Notes under the pieces: generated by a model
The model's input: the letters and a program-made list of their open reading frames with translations, nothing else
What the model was told of the DNA's origin: nothing
The model's database searches: none
Program-made: the position numbers and the translations under genes
Assembly: GCF_003591655.1 (NCBI RefSeq)
Contig: NZ_QVRA01000005.1
Span: forward strand, 186,001-250,000
From: Sphingobium terrigena
GTDB lineage: Bacteria; Pseudomonadota; Alphaproteobacteria; Sphingomonadales; Sphingomonadaceae
Direction of reading: 5' to 3'
Length of the DNA: 64,000 nt
Shown here: one piece after another, positions 18,291 through 27,487 of the stretch
Position numbering within the stretch: the first letter of the stretch is position 1
Layout of the letters: each line of letters starts with the position of its first letter

Positions 18291-19364
18291 TTATTCGTCA
18301 TCATCCTCCGCTTCGGGTCCGGCCATCAACGCTTCGGCAACCACGTCGGTCTTGCCCCGGATCGCCTTTTCCAGACGGTCCGCCATTTCAGGATGCGTTT
18401 TCAAAAATGTCTTGGCGTTTTCGCGACCCTGGCCGATGCGGACCGAGTCGTAGGAGAACCAGGCGCCCGATTTCTCGACGATCCCGGCCTTGACACCCAG
18501 GTCGAGAATCTCGCCGATCTTGGAAATGCCCTCCCCATACATGATGTCGAATTCGACCTGCTTGAACGGCGGGGCGACCTTGTTCTTGACCACCTTCACG
18601 CGGGTCGCGTTGCCGACAATATCCTCGCGATCCTTGATCTGGCCAGTGCGGCGAATGTCGAGGCGGACCGAGGCGTAGAATTTGAGCGCATTGCCGCCAG
18701 TCGTGGTTTCCGGGTTGCCGTACATCACGCCGATCTTCATGCGCACCTGGTTGATGAAGATCACCATACATTTGGAGCGCGAGATCGAGCCGGTCAGCTT
18801 GCGCAGCGCCTGGCTCATGAGGCGCGCCTGAAGCCCAACATGGCTGTCGCCCATCTCGCCCTCAATTTCCGCGCGCGGCACCAGCGCGGCGACCGAGTCG
18901 ATCACCAGCACATCAATGGCGTTGGAGCGCACCAGCGTATCGACGATTTCCAGCGCCTGTTCGCCGGTGTCGGGCTGCGACACGATCAGTTCGTCAATAT
19001 CGACGCCCAATTTCTTGGCATAGCCCGGATCGAGCGCATGTTCGGCGTCCACGAAAGCCGCGGTGCCGCCGCCCTTCTGCGCTTCGGCGATGACGTGGAG
19101 CGCCAGCGTCGTCTTGCCGGAGCTTTCCGGGCCATAAATCTCGATGATCCGCCCCTTGGGCAAGCCGCCAATGCCCAGTGCAATGTCGAGGCCGAGCGAT
19201 CCGCTGGAGATCGCTTCAATCTCCAGCTTCTCGCGCGAACCCAGCTTCATCGCGGAGCCTTTGCCAAATGCCCGGTCGATCTGGGCGAGCGCGGCGTCCA
19301 ATGCTTTTTGTCTGTCCATAGTCCCGTTCTTCTTGGAATCGATGAGTGTGAGCATAGCGGACAT
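18291..19364 (-). CDS. recA: Recombinase RecA
   Basis: A 357-residue RecA from the ATG at 19364, which has an AGGG ribosome-binding site; an in-frame TTG at 19382 is less likely. Walker A is GPESSGKTT, Walker B lies in [12 protein letters not shown], loop L1/L2 motifs include [20 protein letters not shown] and [20 protein letters not shown], and the C-terminus is acidic (EAEDDDE). RecA forms filaments on single-stranded DNA, drives homologous recombination and triggers LexA self-cleavage. An alphaproteobacterial SOS box lies about 75 bases upstream, and an intrinsic terminator follows the gene. Confidence 0.98.
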   Translation of the reverse strand: MSAMLTLIDSKKNGTMDRQKALDAALAQIDRAFGKGSAMKLGSREKLEIEAISSGSLGLDIALGIGGLPKGRIIEIYGPESSGKTTLALHVIAEAQKGGGTAAFVDAEHALDPGYAKKLGVDIDELIVSQPDTGEQALEIVDTLVRSNAIDVLVIDSVAALVPRAEIEGEMGDSHVGLQARLMSQALRKLTGSISRSKCMVIFINQVRMKIGVMYGNPETTTGGNALKFYASVRLDIRRTGQIKDREDIVGNATRVKVVKNKVAPPFKQVEFDIMYGEGISKIGEILDLGVKAGIVEKSGAWFSYDSVRIGQGRENAKTFLKTHPEMADRLEKAIRGKTDVVAEALMAGPEAEDDDE

Positions 19365-19439
19365 CGGCCTATTCCCTGTCAAGCGGACTGCGCCGATTCT
19401 CTCGACGCCTGGCGATGATGTATCCTGTTTGTTCTAGTA

Positions 19440-19454
19440 GAACAAGGGGGGAAC
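19440..19454 (-). promoter_or_regulatory. LexA/SOS box of recA (GTTC-N7-GTTC)
   Basis: On the minus strand the sequence is GTTC, seven bases, GTTC, the direct-repeat SOS box of alphaproteobacterial LexA. It overlaps a second element, the inverted repeat TTGTTC-N5-GAACAA at 19429-19445. The site lies between the response-regulator stop and recA, in the expected promoter region. Confidence 0.85.
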
Positions 19455-19463
19455 GGAAATTTC

Positions 19464-19820
19464 CTATTCGCCCAATATTTTTCCCAAAGCGCGCTCGACC
19501 GCACCAATGGTGAAGGGCTTGGCCAGCGTCGGCCGGTCGGCATGATGGGACGGCAGATCGTCAGCCATACCGCCGGTCGCAAAGACGAAAGGCACGCCCT
19601 TCTGCACCAATATGTCGGCGACGGGCCAGCTTTTCTCACCCTGCAAATTGCAGTCGAGCAGGGCCGCGTCAAAGCCGCCTTCCCGGGCATGGGCGCAGGC
19701 TTCGTCGACCGAGGCGGCAACCGCGTGCAAGCGGTAACCCAGCGCGTCGAGATAATCCTCCAGCATCATGCCAATCATCGCTTCATCTTCGACGATCAAA
19801 ATGCTCTTAGCCGCCGACAT
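19464..19820 (-). CDS. Single-domain response regulator with FATGUY motif
   Basis: A 118-residue stand-alone receiver domain. The acidic pocket is EDE (11-13), the phosphorylation site is Asp56 in ALLDCNLQGE and the conserved lysine is Lys101 in AKPF. Residues 77-84 read PFVFATGG, the hallmark of the FATGUY family of single-domain regulators, some of which (for example SdrG in Sphingomonas) feed the general stress response. There is no output domain, so it must act through protein partners. It lies between cckA and recA, all on the minus strand, with recA probably having its own promoter. Confidence 0.9.
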   Translation of the reverse strand: MSAAKSILIVEDEAMIGMMLEDYLDALGYRLHAVAASVDEACAHAREGGFDAALLDCNLQGEKSWPVADILVQKGVPFVFATGGMADDLPSHHADRPTLAKPFTIGAVERALGKILGE

Positions 19821-19916
19821 GCCTTCGCAATCCCCTGTTGATACGCCTTTGCGCTAACCCATCGTTACGGGAATAGACAGGATAATCACCTTGATCGAGC
19901 GCAAGTTATTGGGGGG

Positions 19917-22346
19917 TCATTCCGCCACGGGCCGCATCGCCAGCGCGTCGCGCGCCGCTTCGGCCAGCTGATTGACCGAGAAAGGCTTGGGCAGGAAGGC
20001 GACGTTGGCGATGTCGATCGACTTGCGCAACTGCTCCTCGGCATAGCCGGACATGAACAGGACCGGCAGGTCCGGGAAAGCGCGGCGCGCCTGCGCCACC
20101 ATGGCGGGACCGTCCATATTGGGCATCACCACGTCAGAGATCAGCAGGTCGATGGTCACGTCCCCGGCCAGCACTTCCAGCCCCTGTTCGCCGTCGCTGG
20201 CGGTCAGCACGGTATAGCCCTGCCGCACGAGCGCCCGTTCGGCGACGGCGCGGACCATATCTTCATCCTCGACCAGCAGGACCGTGCCGGTGCCCCATGT
20301 CTCGCTGCGCTTGACCGGCGGTTTGACCGGGGCGACATCCTTGGCATCGGACCCGGCATAGACCGGCAGGTAGATGACGAAGCTGGCGCCGCGTCCCAGT
20401 TCGGATTCGGCAAAGATGTAGCCGCCCGATTGCTTGACGATGCCATAGACGGTGGAAAGGCCAAGGCCCGTCCCCTTGCCCAGTTCCTTGGTCGTGAAGA
20501 AGGGCTCGAAAATCTTGGCCAATATGTCGGGCGGGATGCCAAGCCCGGTGTCGGACACACGCAGTGCGGTATAGTCGCCCACGGGCAGGATTTGCTGGCG
20601 CATCTCGCGCACCTTGATGGCGGGAACGCCATAGGTCTGGATATTGAGCGTGCCGCCTTCGGGCATCGCGTCGCGGGCATTGACCGCCAGATTGACGATC
20701 ACCTGCTCCAGCTGGCCGGGGTCCGCGCGCACCGCGCCCAGATTGCGGCCATGGCTGACGTCCAGCTTCACATTTTCGCCCAGCAGGCGCTTCAGGAGAT
20801 TGGAGACGTCCGCGACGATGTCGGGCAGTTGCAGGATTTGCGGCCGCAATGTCTGCTGGCGCGAGAAGGCGAGCAATTGCCGGGTCAGCCCGGCGGCGCG
20901 ATTGCTGTTCGACTTGATCTGCTGGATGTCGTCATAATCGCTGTCGCCGGGCGTATGACGCATCAGCATGAGGTCGCAATGGCCGATGATCGCAGTCAGG
21001 ATATTGTTGAAATCATGCGCGACGCCGCCCGCCAGCTGGCCGATCGCCTGCATCTTGGTCGCCTGCGCGACCTGCCGCTTGAGCTTGGATTCTTCGCTAT
21101 TATCCTTGAGGGAGAGCAGCACCGCCGCCTCGCCAAGGCCGCGCACGCCCGCGAGGCTAAGAGCGATCGGTTCGTCGGGTTGGTCGCGCATCCGCACCGC
21201 AATGTCGCCCGACATTTGCGGCCCGACGGCGAAGCGCCGCACCGCGTCGGCCACCGCCGCCTGATCTTCCCGCACCACCAGATCGCCGGGATAGCTGGGC
21301 TTGTCGCCGGGTTTCAGGCCTGCCACCCGCGCAAAGGCATTGTTGACGAACAATACCCGTCCGTCACGGTCTGCCATGGCCAGGCCAAAAGGCAGCAATG
21401 AGAGCAGGGTTTCGATATAGGAGAGCGCGGACGTGCCGCCGCCGCCCGCCGGTTCGTCGATCAGCAGCAGCAGCATCGGGCCGTCCTGCGCACTGGCCTG
21501 CGCCGATACGCCATTGCCCTGGCTGGCGCGCTTCAACGGCACCTGCAACAGGCGCAGCGGCAGGCCGCCCTGCTCCTCGCGCGCCAGGAACAGCCGCCCC
21601 TTGTCATCCACCCGCATATGGCTGGCGAAATCGCGGCCAGTGATATTGGCGTCGATCCGACCGGCGGCGCGCAGCAGGAAAGCGCCGTTGGCGGCGCGGA
21701 TACGGCCTTCGCCGCCGATCATCACCGCCATCACGCCCGCCTCGCCCATCTGGCGGCCCGCTTCGCCGGTCAGGAAGCGGTTGACGTCGTCCAGCGCGCT
21801 GGGCTGGCGCACCGGGGTGAAGCGCCAGAGCAGATAATCCTCCGCCCGGCCGGTGCGCACCACTTCCACGTCCAGCCGGAGCGCGCCCTGCACGATCCCG
21901 CCCACCTTCGCCTCGCCATCGCGCCAGGCGGCGCGGGCGGCGACGGACAGGCTTTCGGTGAGCGCCGCGTCGCCGGTGATGCCGGGCGGGGTGGGATAGC
22001 CGGGGAACCATTCGCCAAACAGGTCGCTGGCGCAGACCAGCCGCCCCGCGCGATCGGTGACGGCGATCGCCATGCTGGAGGCGTCGGCGGCGGCGCGGGC
22101 GACGGTCCAGTCGGGAATCGCTTCCTTGTCAGAGAGTTGCGGCGGATAGAGGCGGCGATACCAGGCCATCAGCGCCGCGATGGTCAGGATGGTCGCGGCG
22201 AAACCGGCGGCCAGCAACCAACTGCCAATCGCATAGAAAACCAGCCCGGCCGACAGGGCAGCGGCGAGCAGCAGGAGCGGCAGGACCAGCCCCGATCGCG
22301 ACTGGGTCAGCCACGCATCCCCATTGCTGTTTACCCGCGCGGCCAT
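19917..22346 (-). CDS. cckA: Hybrid sensor histidine kinase CckA
   Basis: An 809-residue hybrid kinase. Two membrane helices (about 20-38 and 43-61) are followed by PAS-like regions (about 85-390). The dimerisation domain has the phospho-acceptor His444 in [14 protein letters not shown], and the ATPase domain shows [21 protein letters not shown] and [13 protein letters not shown]. The C-terminal receiver has Asp738 in [13 protein letters not shown]. This order and the H-box sequence are those of CckA, which sends phosphate through ChpT to CtrA and controls the cell cycle or, in sphingomonads, motility and related functions. It is downstream of smpB and DUF2062 on the same strand. Confidence 0.93.
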   Translation of the reverse strand: MAARVNSNGDAWLTQSRSGLVLPLLLLAAALSAGLVFYAIGSWLLAAGFAATILTIAALMAWYRRLYPPQLSDKEAIPDWTVARAAADASSMAIAVTDRAGRLVCASDLFGEWFPGYPTPPGITGDAALTESLSVAARAAWRDGEAKVGGIVQGALRLDVEVVRTGRAEDYLLWRFTPVRQPSALDDVNRFLTGEAGRQMGEAGVMAVMIGGEGRIRAANGAFLLRAAGRIDANITGRDFASHMRVDDKGRLFLAREEQGGLPLRLLQVPLKRASQGNGVSAQASAQDGPMLLLLIDEPAGGGGTSALSYIETLLSLLPFGLAMADRDGRVLFVNNAFARVAGLKPGDKPSYPGDLVVREDQAAVADAVRRFAVGPQMSGDIAVRMRDQPDEPIALSLAGVRGLGEAAVLLSLKDNSEESKLKRQVAQATKMQAIGQLAGGVAHDFNNILTAIIGHCDLMLMRHTPGDSDYDDIQQIKSNSNRAAGLTRQLLAFSRQQTLRPQILQLPDIVADVSNLLKRLLGENVKLDVSHGRNLGAVRADPGQLEQVIVNLAVNARDAMPEGGTLNIQTYGVPAIKVREMRQQILPVGDYTALRVSDTGLGIPPDILAKIFEPFFTTKELGKGTGLGLSTVYGIVKQSGGYIFAESELGRGASFVIYLPVYAGSDAKDVAPVKPPVKRSETWGTGTVLLVEDEDMVRAVAERALVRQGYTVLTASDGEQGLEVLAGDVTIDLLISDVVMPNMDGPAMVAQARRAFPDLPVLFMSGYAEEQLRKSIDIANVAFLPKPFSVNQLAEAARDALAMRPVAE

Positions 22347-22390
22347 GGACGGCCTTCCCCCTGCATCGACACTGAATAGACCCCCCTGCC

Positions 22391-22987
22391 TTAAAGGACA
22401 GAAGCGGCTTTCTCCAATGCGCTGCTTTCATGGACCTTGCCAATCCTCAATTTGCGCGCCTGCCATTTGCGGCCCATGCGGTGACGCCAGAACCAGTCGG
22501 CGATGACATAGCCGATGATCGCCGCCCCGACCGAGATGATGGAGAGGCCGAGCAGCATGGCGGGTGCCGCTTCCGACACCAGCCAGGCGGTCCATTGGCC
22601 GATCGTCGCGTGATGATCGACCAGTGCCATGAAGCCCGATGCGTCGGCGCTGCGGCCCAGCATCCAGTTGCCGATATAGACCGACAGCCACAGGATGAGC
22701 GGGGTGGTGGCGGGGTTGGAGAGGAACGTCATGGCGGCCGCAACCGGGATATTGGCGCGAAAGGGCAGCGCCAGCAGCGCGGCCCCCGCAATCTGGATGC
22801 CGGGGATCAGCAGGAAGATGCCGACCAGCAGCCCCAGCGCCACGCCGCGCGGCACAGAGCGACGGGTAAAGCGCCACAGCGACGGCTCCAGCACGCGGTG
22901 CGCGACGGGGGCGAGGAAGCGGTTATGCTCCAGGCTTTCGCGCGTCGGCGCATTGGCGTGCCACCAGCGGCTGAGGCGGTTGTCCAT
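22391..22987 (-). CDS. DUF2062 domain membrane protein
   Basis: A 198-residue protein with the DUF2062 pattern: RRSVPRGVALGLLVGIFLLIPGIQ, then ANIPVAAAMTFLSNPATTPLIL and a further membrane helix (MLLGLSIISVGAAIIGYVI). Two or three helices place it in the inner membrane. Its start overlaps the smpB stop, and cckA follows after 44 bases, so the genes probably share a transcript. The function of DUF2062 is not settled. Confidence 0.88.
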   Translation of the reverse strand: MDNRLSRWWHANAPTRESLEHNRFLAPVAHRVLEPSLWRFTRRSVPRGVALGLLVGIFLLIPGIQIAGAALLALPFRANIPVAAAMTFLSNPATTPLILWLSVYIGNWMLGRSADASGFMALVDHHATIGQWTAWLVSEAAPAMLLGLSIISVGAAIIGYVIADWFWRHRMGRKWQARKLRIGKVHESSALEKAASVL

Positions 22988-23469
22988 CAGCCCTTGTCCC
23001 GCATGATGCGCTGCTGGTCGCGCTTCCAGTCGCGATCCTTGATCGTCTCGCGCTTGTCGTGATTCTGCTTGCCCTTGGCCAGCGCCAGCTCGATCTTGGC
23101 GCGGCCCTGGCTGTTGAAATAGACCATCAGGGGCACCAAAGTCATGCCTTGGCGCGACACGGCGCTGTGCATCTTGTGGATCTCGCGCTCATGCAGCAGC
23201 AGCTTGCGGGGGCGTTTGGGCTCGTGATTTTCGCGGTTGCCATGACTATATTCGGGGATGTTGCTGTTCACCAGAAACACCTGATTGCCCTTCACCTCGG
23301 CATAGCTTTCGGCGATGGAGCCTTCGCCGCCGCGCAGCGCCTTCACCTCTGTCCCCTGCAGGGCGATGCCTGCCTCGAACACATCTTCGATAAAATAGTC
23401 AAAGCGCGCGCGCCGGTTTTCGGCGACGATCTTTTTCTTGTCGAAGGTAACGGGACGGGGGCGGGCCAT
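22987..23469 (-). CDS. smpB: SsrA-binding protein SmpB
   Basis: A 160-residue SmpB of normal length. Family motifs are present: [42 protein letters not shown] and the C-terminal [19 protein letters not shown]. SmpB binds tmRNA and delivers it to stalled ribosomes for trans-translation. The gene lies between dapA and DUF2062. The tmRNA gene itself was not found in this window. A family A palindromic repeat lies just upstream (23499-23573). Confidence 0.97.
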   Translation of the reverse strand: MARPRPVTFDKKKIVAENRRARFDYFIEDVFEAGIALQGTEVKALRGGEGSIAESYAEVKGNQVFLVNSNIPEYSHGNRENHEPKRPRKLLLHEREIHKMHSAVSRQGMTLVPLMVYFNSQGRAKIELALAKGKQNHDKRETIKDRDWKRDQQRIMRDKG

Positions 23470-23498
23470 AAATTAATCTATACCTAAAATCTCAACAA

Positions 23499-23573
23499 CC
23501 GTTCGGGCTGAGCGAAGTCGAAGCCTTCTACTGAGCGCAGCGAAGTGGCTTCGACTTCGCTCAGGGCGAACGG
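23499..23573. repeat. Palindromic intergenic repeat, family A (copy 2)
   Basis: Arms of 27 bases beginning CCGTTCGGGCTGAGCGAAGT, complementary except for three central bases (GGG against CCC), separated by about 21 bases. It lies between dapA and smpB, so it would be transcribed if the two are joined. Confidence 0.85.
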
Positions 23574-23595
23574 ATAATATGGGGCTTCGTCACTC

Positions 23596-24474
23596 TCAAA
23601 CCAGCCCCGCAATTTCCAGCGCGCGATCGACCGCGGCCCGGCTGGATTCCGACGGCCAGGTGATCGGCAGGCGGACGTCGCCGGGCATGTCGGGCCGAAC
23701 GCGCGTGAGCGCATATTTAACCGGGCCGGGTGAAGAATCGCTGAACAGGGCATCGTGCAAGGGATAGAGACGATCCTGCAACGCCAAGGCACCATCCCAA
23801 TCGTGGCGCGCGCAGGCGGCCTGAAAATCGGCGGTAAGGCGCGGCGCGACATTGGCGGTGACGGAGATGCACCCTTTGCCGCCCATGGCGTTGAATCCCA
23901 GCGCGGTTTCGTCATTCCCCGACAGCTGGCAGAAATCCGGGCGGCAGGCGAGACGCTGTGCGGTGACGCGCCCCAGATTCCCGGTGGCGTCCTTGATCCC
24001 CACGATCGTCTGATATTCTTCGGACAGGCGGTGGATCACCGGCACGCCAATGTCGGTGATGGTGCGGCTGGGAACATTATACAGCACGATGGGCAGGGAG
24101 CAGCGTTCGGCGAGGTAGGCGAAATGCTGATAGACGCCGTCCTGATTGGGCTTGTTATAATAAGGCGCGACCACCAGCGCGGCGTCCGCCCCCGCGCCTT
24201 GCGCGGCATACATATGTTCCAGCGCAATTCGCGTGTCGTTGGAGCCGCAGCCCGCAATCACCGGTACGCGCCCGGCGGCCTGATCGACACAGATGGCGAT
24301 GACCCGATTATGCTCCTCGACCGTCATGGTCGCGCTTTCGCCGGTGGTGCCACAGGGGACGAGCGCGCTCGATCCTTCCGCGATTTGCCAGTCGACCAGC
24401 GCGCGAAACGCCGCCTCATCCACCGATCCGTCGCGAAACGGGGTCACCAGAGCCGGAATCGAGCCGGAAAACAT
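23596..24474 (-). CDS. dapA: 4-hydroxy-tetrahydrodipicolinate synthase DapA
   Basis: A 292-residue class I aldolase-type enzyme that condenses pyruvate with aspartate semialdehyde, the first committed step to diaminopimelate and lysine. GTTGES (42-47), Tyr132 in LYNVPSRT and the Schiff-base lysine Lys161 in VGIKDATGN are all in place. A good ribosome-binding site (AAGGAG) lies before the start. It is divergent from the lytic transglycosylase gene and heads the block dapA-smpB-DUF2062-cckA. The pairing with cell-wall genes is consistent with diaminopimelate use in peptidoglycan. Confidence 0.97.
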   Translation of the reverse strand: MFSGSIPALVTPFRDGSVDEAAFRALVDWQIAEGSSALVPCGTTGESATMTVEEHNRVIAICVDQAAGRVPVIAGCGSNDTRIALEHMYAAQGAGADAALVVAPYYNKPNQDGVYQHFAYLAERCSLPIVLYNVPSRTITDIGVPVIHRLSEEYQTIVGIKDATGNLGRVTAQRLACRPDFCQLSGNDETALGFNAMGGKGCISVTANVAPRLTADFQAACARHDWDGALALQDRLYPLHDALFSDSSPGPVKYALTRVRPDMPGDVRLPITWPSESSRAAVDRALEIAGLV

Positions 24475-24573
24475 GATTAAACTCCTTCAATTCTCCGGCC
24501 GGCCGGGGCATGATCGGTCAAGCGGCGCGCTATAGCGCGTCATTCAGGCGCTGATAAGGATGCATTTGCGATA

Positions 24574-26661
24574 ATGTCCAGCATGGCGACGCCCCGCATT
24601 GTCGAAAGTTATTGGATCCGTATGCCTCTTATTGCTCTTTTGCTGCTTGCCGCTGGCGCGAGCGCCCAGACCGAAGGCCCGGCTCCTGCGGTCGCGCCCG
24701 CCTACCCGCCCGGCGCAGTGGTCCAGCCATTGCCGGGGCAAGCCGCGCCATCGAACCAGTGGGACCAGGTTGCCAGCCGCGTCGGCATGGCCAGCGATTC
24801 GGCGATCGGCGCGACCATCAGCCAGTGGCGCACGCTCCAGCAGAGCGATGGCCTCGGCTTTGCCACCTATGCCAATTTCATCACCGCCAATCCCGGCTGG
24901 CCGGGCGAGGACCGGATGCGGCGGCTGGCGGAAACGGGGATCAACCCCGACAGCTATGATCCCCGGCAGGTCAGCGCCTTCTTCGCCCGCTTCCCGCCGC
25001 GCACCGCGACCGGCCATGCGCGCAACGCCACCGCATTGGTACAGATGGGCCGGATGGACGAGGCGCGGGTCGCCGCGCGCAATGCGTGGATCGGCGGATC
25101 GCTCAGTGTCGCGGACGAAGCGCGGTTGCTGTCCCTGTTCGGCTCCGGCCTGACGCCCGCCGACCATGACCAGCGCGCCGACATGCTGCTGTGGGGCAAT
25201 GATACGGCGGGCGCGGCGCGGATGCTGGCCTATGTGTCGCCGGGTCGTCGCGCCGTCTATCAGGCGCGCATCGCCTTCCGTCGCAAGGCACCCGATGCCG
25301 CGATGCTGATGCAGGCCGCCGAAGCGGTGGGCGCGAGCGATGGCGGATTCGTCGCCGACAAGGCGCTGTGGTTGCGGGACAGCGGCAACTGGGTCGCGGC
25401 GCGCCAATATCTGGCGAATCGCACAGCGCTCACCTACCGCCCCGCCAACGCGGAGAAATTTTACGAGGTGCTGCTGGGTCAGGCGCGCGCTGCCGCCAAT
25501 GATAGCCAGTGGAGCTTTGCCTACGGCATCGCCAGCAAGATTGACGACGCGGTGCCGCCGGGCATCGACCTGTCCGATCAGCCGATCGGCGTGCGCGACG
25601 ATTATACCAGCCTTGCCTGGCTGGCCGGGTCCACGGCCTTCTACAATCTCAATCGCCCCACCGACGCGGTGACGATGTTCCGCCGCTATGCCGATGCGGC
25701 CAAATCGCCCCAGACCAAGTCGAAGGGCTATTATTGGGCCGGTCGCGCGGCGCTCCAGTCGGGCGATGCGGCGACGGCCAACAGCTATTTTGCGCAGGCG
25801 GGTGTCTATCCCGACCAGTTTTACGGCCAGCTGGCGCTCGAACGATTGGGCCGTCCGATCCCGCCGCCTGCCACGGTCGAGCGCCCGGTGCCGATTTCCG
25901 CCGCCGAGCGGGCCGCGTTCGAGCAGCGGTCGGTGGTGCGCGCGGTCAAGGCGCTAGGGCAGATGGGCTATTGGGAGGATCAGGGCAAATTCGCCCGCGC
26001 CATCGCCAATAATGCCGACAGCGACACCGACCATTATCTCGCCGCCGAACTCGCCGAACGGATCGGCCGTACCGACATGAGCGTGATGGTTGGCCGTCGC
26101 GCCGTGTCGAGCGGCCTGACCGGCTATGGCACCAGCGCCTTCCCGCGCGTCCCCGTGCCGCCCACCGCGCAATATAACTGGACCATGGTCCACGCCATCG
26201 CGCGGCAGGAAAGCCAGTTCGACAAACAGATCGTCAGCCATGCAGGCGCTCGCGGCCTGATGCAGCTGATGCCCGGCACCGCGCGCGAACAGGCGGGCAA
26301 GCTGGGCCTTGGCTACAATCCTGCCTCGCTCAACGATCCCAGCTATAATATCATGCTGGGGTCGGGCTATTTTCAACGGATGCTGGACTATTATGGAGGC
26401 AGCTATCCGCTGGCGGTCGCGGCCTATAATGCCGGGCCGGGCAATGTGAACAAATGGATCGCCGCCAATGGCGACCCGCGCCTGCCAGGGGCCGATATGC
26501 TCCGCTGGATCGAGCAGATCCCGATTTTCGAGACCCGCAACTATGTGCAGCGAGTACTGGAAAATGCTGTCGTCTATGAAGCGATGAACCCGGAACGGGC
26601 GAAATTTCGGGGGACCAGCGCGGTGCTGAGCCGCTATCTGGGGAAACAGACGCCGGGTTGA
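24574..26661 (+). CDS. Soluble lytic murein transglycosylase (Slt70-like)
   Basis: Up to 695 residues from the ATG at 24574; an ATG at 24622 would start directly at a signal peptide (MPLIALLLLAAGASAQ) and is a fair alternative. The long middle part (about 60-510) is helical with repeat-like units, the superhelix of Slt70. The C-terminal SLT domain has the catalytic glutamate Glu546 in IARQESQFD, followed by GARGLMQLMPGTAREQA and VAAYNAGPGNVNKW. The enzyme cleaves peptidoglycan glycan strands to 1,6-anhydro products in the periplasm. It is divergent from dapA. Confidence 0.93.
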   Translation: MSSMATPRIVESYWIRMPLIALLLLAAGASAQTEGPAPAVAPAYPPGAVVQPLPGQAAPSNQWDQVASRVGMASDSAIGATISQWRTLQQSDGLGFATYANFITANPGWPGEDRMRRLAETGINPDSYDPRQVSAFFARFPPRTATGHARNATALVQMGRMDEARVAARNAWIGGSLSVADEARLLSLFGSGLTPADHDQRADMLLWGNDTAGAARMLAYVSPGRRAVYQARIAFRRKAPDAAMLMQAAEAVGASDGGFVADKALWLRDSGNWVAARQYLANRTALTYRPANAEKFYEVLLGQARAAANDSQWSFAYGIASKIDDAVPPGIDLSDQPIGVRDDYTSLAWLAGSTAFYNLNRPTDAVTMFRRYADAAKSPQTKSKGYYWAGRAALQSGDAATANSYFAQAGVYPDQFYGQLALERLGRPIPPPATVERPVPISAAERAAFEQRSVVRAVKALGQMGYWEDQGKFARAIANNADSDTDHYLAAELAERIGRTDMSVMVGRRAVSSGLTGYGTSAFPRVPVPPTAQYNWTMVHAIARQESQFDKQIVSHAGARGLMQLMPGTAREQAGKLGLGYNPASLNDPSYNIMLGSGYFQRMLDYYGGSYPLAVAAYNAGPGNVNKWIAANGDPRLPGADMLRWIEQIPIFETRNYVQRVLENAVVYEAMNPERAKFRGTSAVLSRYLGKQTPG

Positions 26662-26676
26662 GGCCGCCCCCTCCCT

Positions 26677-26774
26677 CCGTTCGCCCTGAGCGAAGTCGAA
26701 GGGTTCTGCTGAGCCGCAGGTGAAGCACCTTCGCTCCGCTCAGGCGAGGGCTTCGACAAGCTCAGCCCGAACGG
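26677..26774. repeat. Palindromic intergenic repeat, family A (copy 3)
   Basis: A left arm beginning CCGTTCGCCCTGAGCGAAGT and a right arm ending CTCAGCCCGAACGG, with further partial GAGCGAAG-type units between, so it folds into a branched hairpin. It fills the gap between the transglycosylase and greB. Confidence 0.8.
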
Positions 26775-26789
26775 TTATGGGATAGACGG

Positions 26790-27275
26790 ATGACCACCCC
26801 GTATCCCAATTATATCTCGCCCGAAGGCTTCGCCAAACTGCGCGCCGAATATGACCATCTGCTGGGCGTCGAGCGGCCCGCGATCGTCGAGGTGGTGAGC
26901 TGGGCGGCGGGCAATGGCGACCGGTCCGAAAATGGCGACTATCTTTATGGCCGCAAGCGGATGCGGGAAATCGACTTCCAGCTGAAACGCCTGTCGAAGA
27001 AGATGAAGGACGCCAGGGTCGTCGATGCCCGCGTTCAGCCGGACAAAGCCCGCGTCTATTTCGGCGCGACCGTTACCATCGCCGACGAGGATGACAATCA
27101 TCGCACCGTCACGCTGGTCGGCGATGACGAAACCGATATCGATGCAGGCCGGATCGGCTGGTCCTCCCCTATCGCCCGCGCGCTGCGCGGCGCAGCGGTG
27201 GGCGACCTGCGCCGTGTGATGCTGCCGTCGGGCGAGAAGGAATATGAGGTGACGGGGATTACATATCCGGGGTGA
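26790..27275 (+). CDS. greB: Transcription elongation factor GreB
   Basis: A 161-residue Gre factor. The N-terminal coiled coil includes EGFAKLRAEYDHLL and the acidic tip GNGDRSENGDYLYGRKRMREID, which reaches into the RNA polymerase channel. The C-terminal FKBP-like domain has VYFGATVTIADED, VTLVGDDETD, GWSSPIARALRGAAVGD and a final EYEVTGI. The RKRMREID signature and length favour GreB over GreA. It rescues backtracked polymerase by stimulating transcript cleavage. It follows the transglycosylase gene, separated by a palindromic repeat. Confidence 0.94.
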   Translation: MTTPYPNYISPEGFAKLRAEYDHLLGVERPAIVEVVSWAAGNGDRSENGDYLYGRKRMREIDFQLKRLSKKMKDARVVDARVQPDKARVYFGATVTIADEDDNHRTVTLVGDDETDIDAGRIGWSSPIARALRGAAVGDLRRVMLPSGEKEYEVTGITYPG

Positions 27276-27334
27276 CAATCCCTAAATCTCCCCTGCAAGG
27301 GCAGGGTAATCGCATAAGAACACTCGTCATTTAA

Positions 27335-27433
27335 CTTCGTCATGCTGAACTTGTTTCAGTATCCATCATGCCCCAAAAGCCACCGTTCAGAACGAGAAAT
27401 GGATCCTGAAACAAGTTCAGGATGACGATGAAG
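27335..27433. repeat. Palindromic intergenic repeat, family B
   Basis: An inverted repeat with left arm CATGCTGAACTTGTTTCAG and right arm CTGAAACAAGTTCAGGATG, flanked by further complementary bases (ATCCAT/ATGGAT inside, CTTCGTC and its counterpart outside). It lies between the convergent genes greB and the GMC oxidoreductase and may also help end both transcripts. Confidence 0.85.
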
Positions 27434-27487
27434 GAGGGGACAGTTTCATATGTGATACCCTGCCTGCAACGGGACAATCAGCACACC

